Shown here in pieces: positions 56,601 to 64,000 of a stretch of DNA of 64,000 bases. Each line of letters starts with the position of its first letter. Positions within the stretch are counted from its first letter, which is position 1. The translations under genes and the position numbers were made by a program. The notes beneath the pieces are model-generated. The model did not search any database. It was given only the letters and a program-made list of their open reading frames with translations, and was not told the DNA's origin. Source of the DNA: Flabesymbios commensalis (lineage: Eukaryota; Annelida; Polychaeta; Terebellida; Flabelligeridae); assembly GCA_964017125.1 (NCBI GenBank), contig OZ024909.1:49318580-49382579 (forward strand), given 5' to 3'.

Positions 56601-57427
56601 AATGAGTTGAAAAGAATTTGCTCTCATTGGATGGTATAGATTGGGATCATTTGAAACGTATTAATCATAACTGCTTGATTTGTGTTGCAGCTTCGGCAAA
56701 TGACTGCATGGTTGCCTGTAGAATAGCCACCTCATTTAATTCATTATAATGTTCTACGAAATCCAGTTCAATAAATCAAAATATAATAACCTGGAGTATT
56801 CTTTTCCACATAATTACAGCTCAGCACCGCTACTCTAGTACAAGACCTTCTGGGAGACATTCTGGGAGACCTTCTGGGAGAGCCACACCTGATAGCAAGG
56901 CTTCACATTTTATGTGTTGTTTACAATGTTTTGACACCTGGTACAAATCTGGGATACGCAGGAAGGTGTACGGGGTAAATTACCAGCATTCCGCTTGTCA
57001 TGTATACAAGCTTTATCGCCAGTTTTGCCCTTTGACGTCCACAGGCGACTTCATTTACCGGGATACACCCAGGAACATTTCCTATCAATTTACGCGGCAA
57101 GTAAAATTATCACATTTCTATGTGACATGTGATCTTACTATCTTGTGATATTATGTTAGGAATTGACATTTCAATCACGTCGTAGATTGCTATAAGGATT
57201 GATTGTCTACATATCGGGAACATTTTCAGTTTTAATACAAGCAAACCAAGGATATAAAGCGTTAAAATTAGAGCAAGAACTATTTATTGTGACTTCACCA
57301 TGTTATAAAACGATGCCCCTAATGTACTTGTCAGTTAACGTAGGCTGCACCATACCAAGCACTTTTAAAAAAAGGATATGCTGCAACTCGTTGGTATTCT
57401 TGTAACATAACAGTGACAAATGTGTTC

Positions 57428-57560
57428 AACCCTTTAAGCCCTCATGATGCATTAAAATATCATTTTACATCCCTGAAAACAGACCTAATTTCCCCACAAC
57501 CAAAGGTTTTACAACGAAAAATGAAGATGACAATGGTAAATTCAGGATTGAAAGGGTTAA
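57428..57560. mobile_element. Family H element without the hairpin module
   Basis: CAACCCTTTAAGCCCTCATG start, ATTGAAAGGGTTAA end. Its interior is the inverse of the two outer parts of 21077-21330. At 133 bp it is a whole short form. Confidence 0.8.
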
Positions 57561-57737
57561 AGAAACAGCACTTTAAATAAGCAAAACCAGTCGCAATTGT
57601 GTATCCCAAGGGTTACTAGATACCCTTTAAACGCTAAGTACTAAAATAATAGTTTTTGATTTGCTTTATCAGCCGGGTGAATAACAGTGATTCGGAATGC
57701 AATGAGTGCATACAAATGTGTGGTTTGAAATTAAACA

Positions 57738-57810
57738 AATATGAGTAAATTTGACCCAATTGAAGTTGAAGGTCGTGATAGCGAGACATAACTTCCAGTG
57801 GGTACAAATG
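57738..57810. mobile_element. Family G hairpin, decayed
   Basis: TTGACCCAATTGAAGTTG, GGTCGTGATAGCGAGACA, AACTTCCAGTGGGTACAAAT. CCCTTTAAACGCTAAG at 57624 may be the H-type end of the same element. Confidence 0.65.
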
Positions 57811-57955
57811 TAAAAAAGATAACTTACCGGGTAACAAAGTAGGCCAGTGGTTCAGGTAATGGACACTGGCTAGCCACAGGCTACCAATAACAAATACACG
57901 ATAAAAACACTAAACAAAAAATACGGAATCTTTGAACAATAATACTGACGACATA

Positions 57956-58018
57956 TAAAGGTAAACAGCAGCAACTGCTTAGTTGAAAAGGAAACAGTCA
58001 CTGTTGTTTGCATTTACA
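57956..58018. mobile_element. Family F hairpin
   Basis: TAAAGGTAAACAGCAGCAAC, TGCTTAG and AGTCACTGTTGTTTGCATTT. Confidence 0.7.
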
Positions 58019-58633
58019 GAAGCACAGTCAGCAATACATTTGAGACGGTCATGATTCAGTCCTGTATTAGATTTGCCGTCGGGCGAGAATCAAAAGCGAA
58101 GGGCCTGGCCTCCTATCGTAGCTAAATGAGGAATCATTAGTGGGTCGACAAACAAAAAGTGGAGAAAATCATGGTAATTTAGCGGGCAATCCAGAGGAGA
58201 TGTCAAGAAAAGGAAAACGCCCTCTGGACAAATCTCATCAAGCCGACTGTAATATAAAAAATACAGGGATTCGTGATCATTTCATATTGAACAATCATTT
58301 CCAAAAAGGGAACTAATGACAATAAATATAATAGAGGCAAAATTATGTATGGTTTTAATAAAATACTGATAAGTTAATAGAAAAATCGATAACATAAATC
58401 GGGACAAAACACCAAGCTTCGTCGCAGCATAAAGTATGTTGTATCAGTCTTTTCAGAAATACGCTGTCGATTTTCATAATTTTTCGTGTCAAATTATGTG
58501 TTTCAATGTATATTTTGACATTCATTCTTAAACATGTGAGTATGCCCTATTGATTAATAAATATATAACTAAAAAAACCATGGTGTATATATAGCTAAAA
58601 AAAACATGGTGCAAAATATTGCTTGCAGAATTC

Positions 58634-59222
58634 AGTTTGTTTGATTAGGGACCGGCTCGAAAGTGAAAAATAACCAGATAACAGGGCCGGATGCCTGAAT
58701 CGTAATTTAAAGTTCAAATGTTGTTTTATCAGTCATTTTAAATTTTGTTCTTTCAACCAATCAATAATCAAATTTGACTGGTATACTGTGAAACTCAGTG
58801 ACGTCACCGGAAAAGCTTTTGAATGGCTTCTCGGTGAAAATAATGTTACATGGGTCCCCTTTCCCTATACTTCATTACATGAGATTGCCGGGTGAAAACA
58901 TCGCAAAACAAGGCTATTAAGTTTCACAGAATTCATTTTGTTTGATCAGGGACCGGCTCGAATAGTGAATAATAACAGGGTCGACAACCCCGCGCCACCC
59001 AGGGAATAGTAACCTTCCAGAAGTTGTCAGGGAGGTGCCGTGATGAACGTGGACTTGAATCACCAAGAAACGGCAAAGTTTCCGTCCCTGTTGCCATTTT
59101 TTATTAGAGCCGTTCCCTAATCAATCAAACTGAAAAATGTTTATCGATTGATTGGTTGAATAACAAGATTAAACAATACTGATAGAACAACATTTGAAAA
59201 TCAAATAACGATTCAGGCGCAT
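58634..59222. repeat. Interlocked short inverted repeats
   Basis: CAGTTTGTTTGATTAGGGAC at 58634 pairs with TCCCTAATCAATCAAACTG ending 59132. GATGCCTGAATCG at about 58689 through CAACCAATCAATAATC at about 58767 pairs with 59141-59222. A direct copy of the first block lies at 58937-58960. The arm order shows one inverted pair disrupted by rearrangement. Confidence 0.6.
58785..58853 (+). repeat. Inverted, diverged relative of the 39662 CRE module
   Basis: TGTGAAACTCAGTGACGTCA, TCTCGGTGAAAATAATGTTA and CCTATACTTCATT are in the order of the reverse complement of 39662-39784, with about 20 extra bases after the CRE and no clean TATA word. Confidence 0.6.
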
Positions 59223-59228
59223 CTGATT

Positions 59229-59275
59229 TAATGCTGGTCCAGCCTCGCAGCATTAAATCAACTTTGCGTCAGCGC
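59229..59275. mobile_element. Family E fragment
   Basis: ATTTAATGCTGGTCCAGCCT, CGCAGCATTAAATCAACTT. Arms TTTAATG/CATTAAA. Confidence 0.5.
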
Positions 59276-60221
59276 TTCGTTACATCACTTGGAGAGATTG
59301 TTACAATGAAAAAATCTAATTAAAAAAATTATCCCCACCGGGTAATTTTTTTAAATGTCCTCCGTCAGCCATCTTGTTTTCATAAACTATTCCCAAAAGT
59401 TAATCAGATTATTAGTAATGACTAGAGAACCACTACATCATATTTCAATGCGAGCCAACCAACAGGAATAAGATATCGCACTCAAATGCTTTTTGGATGG
59501 CTATTTTTCATGGATTCTTCCCAAAAGTTTACCAGAAAGACCCAGAGAACCACCCTGAAAAAATTGAGGGGAATGCATAAAAACGGTTAATACAATATCG
59601 AGCCGACAAGCTTTTTGGGCAGCCATCTTGGACAATGATACAACACAAATAAATGGGAAGAATCGCCCAGGCACAGAGGTCATGGCTGTGAAAATTAAAC
59701 ATAATTCATCTGTTAACTTCTTAGTGTAGTCAAGCAGATAAGCCGATAGATTGTTCAAAATGTGATAGAAGCACCAAATTTCGCCCATATGTAGAGTTTG
59801 GTATGTATATTCATATAAAAGCAAGCCCCCAAACGATTTCGAAATGTAAGGACCGGAATTTAGATAATAATATTTTACTGCCGCCATTAGCGAAAAATGG
59901 CTTAAACTCATTATCTCCCCAAAATGTGGGATAACAAAGAAAAAAGGGTGTCTGCACCTATATTGTATGTTATAGGCCTAGTGAGGGCATACATTCTTCA
60001 TACGTCCACGGCGTCGGCGGCGGAGACGGAATAATGCTAAACATTATATAGCACCCTGATAGTATCGGGGATGCTTAATAATTATCATTCACCCTCAGAC
60101 TGGTTCCGAGTACTACGGATATCCGAAATTGTGATGTACACACACATTCGAATCTTTACACTTTATAAATTTTGTTTCACGCTTGTTTGTAGGTTAGACC
60201 TTCCACTAAGCCACAGATAAA

Positions 60222-60793
60222 CTGGAGTACTGGGATGATGGCATGTTACGGAAGCATTAGTTTACAGCAATCATCCAAGAGAAGCTGCAGCCTCCATGTG
60301 TCTGGCCATAATTTGCGGGCAGATCGCCAGCGGTTGACCCCTGCTCCTCTGTTCAACAGCTGTGCTAAGGCAGCTCCCGTATCAGTGCAGGTACTGCCGG
60401 TGCAGTTTCACTACAGTGCAGGCACTGATGTTTGCCGCGGTATCCTTGAAACAACTGACAAAAAAGTGTTAGACAGTATGTGTCTCAAGTGGGATGAATG
60501 GAGTTACCATTAGCTATTGTTACTCCGATCCGATAATAACGTTTTGTCGAAAAAAAACAAATCTCTGGACAACTGGGCATGTATGGGGGTAAATTAACTC
60601 GCTGAACCCATTATTCAGCGAGTTAAGGAAAACACTCGCAACAACCTACCATGCACCCATCCTCACATCATCATCTGTATATCATTCATCCCATTATAGG
60701 ACTGCACTGTTTTTAGCGAATTACAATGTCACTCAAATTACCATTAGTGCCGAAAAGTGATGTAAAGCAACAATTTACTACGCCTACTACAAC
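60222..60793 (+). mobile_element. Retroposon family A, long copy with 8-bp target duplication
   Basis: Flanked by CAGATAAA at 60214-60221 and again at 60794-60801. It ends in AATTTACTACGCCTACTACAA, a (TAC)-type tail. The body matches the reverse complement of 3596-4240 (blocks such as CAATCATCCAAGAGAAGCTG and GGGATGAATGGAGTTACC). A hairpin AACTCGCTGAA/TTCAGCGAGTT at about 60596-60625 is an addition or replacement absent from other copies. The 92-codon frame at 60235-60513 lies wholly in it. Confidence 0.65.
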
Positions 60794-60891
60794 CAGATAA
60801 AATATTAACAAAATGTCAAGGTATCGCTTTTGCTCCATACAGTGGGACAACTTTTAATACTTAAATCAAGATAGAGTTGCTCCATGAACAC

Positions 60892-60952
60892 CCAGGCCAA
60901 AGCTGGATTGATGTTGACGCATGGGTCAGCATCAAACCAGCATTTGGCGTGG
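60892..60952. mobile_element. Family E-like hairpin with its own arm
   Basis: CCAGGCCAAAGCTGG...ATGTTGAC pairs with GTCAGCATCAAACCAGC, ATTTGGCGTGG around GCATGG. The centre is reduced. Confidence 0.55.
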
Positions 60953-61296
60953 TAAGATACCACTAAACAAAAATTATTGTTGTTTGTTATAAGCCTTATT
61001 TTAGTCCATGTCAATGATACGATGTTGTGCCTTTGCGACAAATATGTTAAGAACAACATACTATTCCAGTTGGCCCGATGCTACTAGTTCAATATCAAGC
61101 AAAACAAATTTAGCTGTTACAGTGTACCAGCCCCTGAATTACAAATAGGAGTTGGTATGAAGCAAAATATAACTCTTTCCAGGGGGGTTCAATGTGTAAA
61201 TATGGATTTACTGCAATAATAACGGTCATGCCATGTGATCAAGTGTACATGGAATGTGTTCCAGAGCTGTTACATCCCGCTAGCTTTGCTCCATGT

Positions 61297-61355
61297 TCAA
61301 ACAAACAGCAACAATTGCTTTTTTTCAAGGAAGCTGTTACTGTTGTCTGTCTTCA
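61297..61355. mobile_element. Family F hairpin
   Basis: CAAACAAACAGCAACAATTG and AAGCTGTTACTGTTGTCTGT. A further CAGACAGCATTGACTGCC follows at 61360. Confidence 0.65.
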
Positions 61356-61399
61356 AACGACAGACAGCATTGACTGCCATCATCAGAAAAGTTATCAGC

Positions 61400-62515
61400 T
61401 GAAACTAGGCAAATAACTAAAAAAAAAATCAAAGATATTTTTTGATCGATATTTAAATTTTATGATAAAACATAATAACATAATAACCTGTGATATAATT
61501 TATGTTGCTATCTACTCAGTATATTAAATAAGTGACAGTCATTTCTACATGACTGCATGTCATTAATATATCTCAATTGCAGGACTATTAGAAATATCTT
61601 CCAACTTTTGTTGACCTGCATTTGCTCTATTAGGCAATCCAGATAACAAACCCACATAGTGTTTACGTTAAGTGTTAAATCATTCCAAACCCCAACGTCA
61701 CGTTATTCAATTTTTTAACGTTGCACAATAATACTAAACTAATAAAGTAAAAAGACTTCAATAATCTTTATCTGTATAAGTTGAATTACACACAATAAAA
61801 TATCCACCCATACAACTAAGAATATAATGTATATTATTTGGCTGTACTATGTTTAGCACATCACACGCCTCTGAGACTGAGTACGAGAGAGTAGAATGTA
61901 GCATGTCAGTCAGTAATAAAAAAATCATTGATGTAAAATGGCTAAATAACTTTCAACACCTGCATAATGGAGCATTTGACAGACACCACTTGTGGGTAAT
62001 AAGTCGACCACACGTAAAGGACATCGGAGCCGACACCCTTTCAGTGCTGAATGCTTACCGATACAAATGAAAATCTTTCACGAAAAGCCAAAAGGCAGTA
62101 GATATTTGAAGAGCAGTAAACATATGAGGGGAAGATGATTAAAAATCAATCCAAAATAGAGCGACTGCAATAAGGCGACAGTATTAAGTCTGGCGAAACG
62201 AATTCGGAACTGCTTTTATGTATACATCTTTAACTAAATAGTACATGAACTTTAGTGCGATCCACGTTGTTAATCGGAGAGTAGAGTAAGTATTGATTTA
62301 ACAATCAAATCCATCTCGAGCCGACTGCACAGCCGAGTTAGATATAAAGAAATAAAAGCATTCAATGAGTTAGTTGTTGGCGCGGAATCGTGATTCTGGT
62401 CCTGCACAATCATAACAGGAAAGGCTTCACTATTGTGGACCCGCTGACACAGTCCTAATCTTGATCACCGATGATGAAAGTCTTGTCAGCGGCTAAGATC
62501 GGGACAGCATCACTC
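61400..62515. other. No gene recognised
   Basis: AT-rich; one 73-codon frame at 61849-62070 without recognisable motifs. Confidence 0.4.
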
Positions 62516-62521
62516 TGTCGG

Positions 62522-62581
62522 AAAAGACGAGCAGCAGTAACTTCTCATTTGTAATGTAAACAATTACTGTGGTTAGACTGT
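62522..62581. mobile_element. Family F hairpin, diverged
   Basis: AAAGACGAGCAGCAGTAACT and AATTACTGTGGTTAGACTG. Confidence 0.55.
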
Positions 62582-62708
62582 GATCGGTGACACAACCGTG
62601 TACATCTGTGCCCTCTTCAGGAAATTACAACATCGGGGAAAAGCAAACTTTCCTGTCAAACAGGAGTGGGTGGATCACTTCTACAGTGAACGAGACACAC
62701 AGGTTGTT

Positions 62709-62802
62709 TATCCTTTCAGTTCTGGACTGATTTTACACGTCATAATTTGACGAGATGTCAGATTTTGACGTATTAAGTGGGTCACCGCACTGAAAGAATA
62801 AA
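62709..62802. mobile_element. Family H-like hairpin
   Basis: ATCCTTTCAGTTCTGG and GCACTGAAAGAAT ends; inner TTACACGTCA and TTTTGACGTATTAAGTGGGT. Confidence 0.5.
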
Positions 62803-62859
62803 ACATTTATAATGACCGAATATCTATATTACATAGATACCAAATAAAGCGGGAAGAGC

Positions 62860-64000
62860 TGGGCCACACTCACACGGCTGCTATTTCTGTTTGATTTCGG
62901 TGGGCGACTCCCATGAATGTTATATCTGTGTCAGTGTGGTTGGGCCAGTCAAACTCACACGAATGATATTTATGTTTGATTTGGGTGGGCGACTCCCATG
63001 AATGTTATATCTGTGTCAGTGTGGTTGGGCCAGTCAAACTCACACGAATGATATTTATGTTTGATTTCGGTGGGCGACTCCCATGAATGTTATATCTGTG
63101 TCAGTGTGGTTGGGCCAGTCAAACTCACACGAATGATATTTATGTTTGATTTCGGTGGGCCACTCACATGAATGTTATATCTGTGTCAGTGTGGTTGGGC
63201 CAGTCACACTCACATGGATGCTATTTATGTTTGATTTCGGTGGGCGACTCCCATGAATGTTATATCTGTGTCAGTGTGGTTGGGCCAGTCACACTCACAT
63301 GGATGCTATTTATGTTTGATTTCGGTGGGCGACTCCCATAAATGTTATATCTGTGTCAGTGTGGTTGGGCCAGTCAAACTCACACGAATGATATTTATGT
63401 TTGATCTCGGTGGGCGACTCCCATGAATGTTATATCTGTGTCAGTGTGGTTGGGCCAGTCAAACTCACACGAATGATATTTATGTTTGATTTCGGTGGGC
63501 CACTCACATGAATGTTATATCTGTGTCAGTGTGGTTGGGCCAGTCACACTCACATGGATGCTATTTATGTTTGATTTCGGTGGGCGACTCACATGAATGT
63601 TATATCTGTGTCAGTGTGGCTGGGCCAGTCACACTCACACGGCTGATATTTATGTTTGATTTCGGTGGGCCACTCACATGAATGTTATATCTGTGTCAGT
63701 GTGGTTGGGCCAGTCAAACTCACACGAATGCTATTTATGTTTGATTTCGGTGGGCCACTCACATGAATGTTATATCTGTGTCAGTGTGGTTGGGCCAGTC
63801 ACACTCACACGAATGATATTTATGTTTGCTTTCGGTGGGCGACTCACATGAATGTTATATCTGTGTCAGTGTGGTTGGGCCAGTTACACTCACACGAATG
63901 ATATTTATGTTTGATTTCGGTGGGCGACTCACATGAATGTTATATCTGTGTCAGTGTGGTTGGGCCAGTCACACTCACACGGATGCTATTTCTGTTTGAT
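62860..64000. repeat. 85-bp satellite, at least 13 units, continuing past the window
   Basis: TGGGCCAGTC recurs at 62941, 63026, 63111 and on to 63961, exactly 85 bp apart. Units differ mainly at three places: AAACTCACACGAATG or CACACTCACATGGATG, GATATT or GCTATT, and GCGACTCCCATG or GCCACTCACATG. The unit order at 63026-63280 recurs at 63366-63620, pointing to block duplication. Nothing in the unit suggests coding. Confidence 0.97.

Noticed and set aside
59501-59911. 136-codon minus frame
   Set aside because: Starts well but the residues (short hydrophobic runs, no motif) and the AT-rich context look like chance; kept out for lack of support.
62860-64000. CRISPR-like array at the window end
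   Set aside because: The 85-bp unit repeats as a whole with no unique spacers.

Overview
The window looks like intergenic and intronic DNA of an invertebrate animal. It is AT-rich and gene-poor, full of short non-autonomous transposable elements and satellites, and holds one confidently recognised protein-coding exon. That exon encodes a class A neuropeptide-type G-protein-coupled receptor of the FMRFamide-receptor/GPR139-like sort, preceded by a spliceosomal 3' splice site. The receptor type, tRNA-derived SINEs and repeat style would fit a lophotrochozoan (mollusc, brachiopod or annelid), but the phylum is inferred, not shown.

Layout. 1-6000: sparse sequence with hairpin repeats, a SINE fragment and a long copy of a retroposon tail family (3596-4240). 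6000-10530: two long inverted-repeat pairs that interlock (arm order A, B, A', B') around a 180-bp tandem array. 10700-15100: a near-perfect palindrome, a dimeric tRNA-type SINE, Helentron-like element 1 (11504-13747, with a 142-bp internal tandem array), a 13-bp minisatellite and a SINE inserted into a hairpin repeat. 15100-27900: dispersed hairpins, a MITE with 22-bp perfect ends, a hAT-like coding fragment, and a retroposon inserted in a hairpin with a 12-bp target duplication. 27922-29939 and 36333-38924: Helentron-like elements 2 and 3. 39660-39790: tandem CRE/TATA-like modules. 42711-43988: the receptor exon, with a hairpin repeat about 210 bp past its stop codon. 45000-62800: more hairpins, a 2.4-kb inverted-repeat pair, a SINE with a 10-bp target duplication and a long retroposon copy with an 8-bp one. 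62860-64000: an 85-bp satellite running off the window.

The most unusual feature is a set of small hairpin families. Family E (about 25-30 copies, 107-114 bp when whole) has conserved ends (CCCAGCAAACAC / GTGTTTGCTGGG) and a conserved centre (near CGTCGCAGACG). The arm sequence between them differs from copy to copy, yet stays self-complementary within each copy. Family H (ends near TTAACCCTTT / AAAGGGTTAA) carries different central hairpins in different copies, and one matched pair of copies is with and without the hairpin. Family F is a 60-bp hairpin related to CAAAGGCAAACAGCAGTAACTG. Arms that differ between copies but match within a copy suggest copying of one arm from the other.

No retrovirus, Polinton, rRNA, tRNA gene or CRISPR was recognised. 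Most remaining short open frames lie in repeats or read as chance frames. Family names E, F, G, H, A, D and so on are labels used only here.
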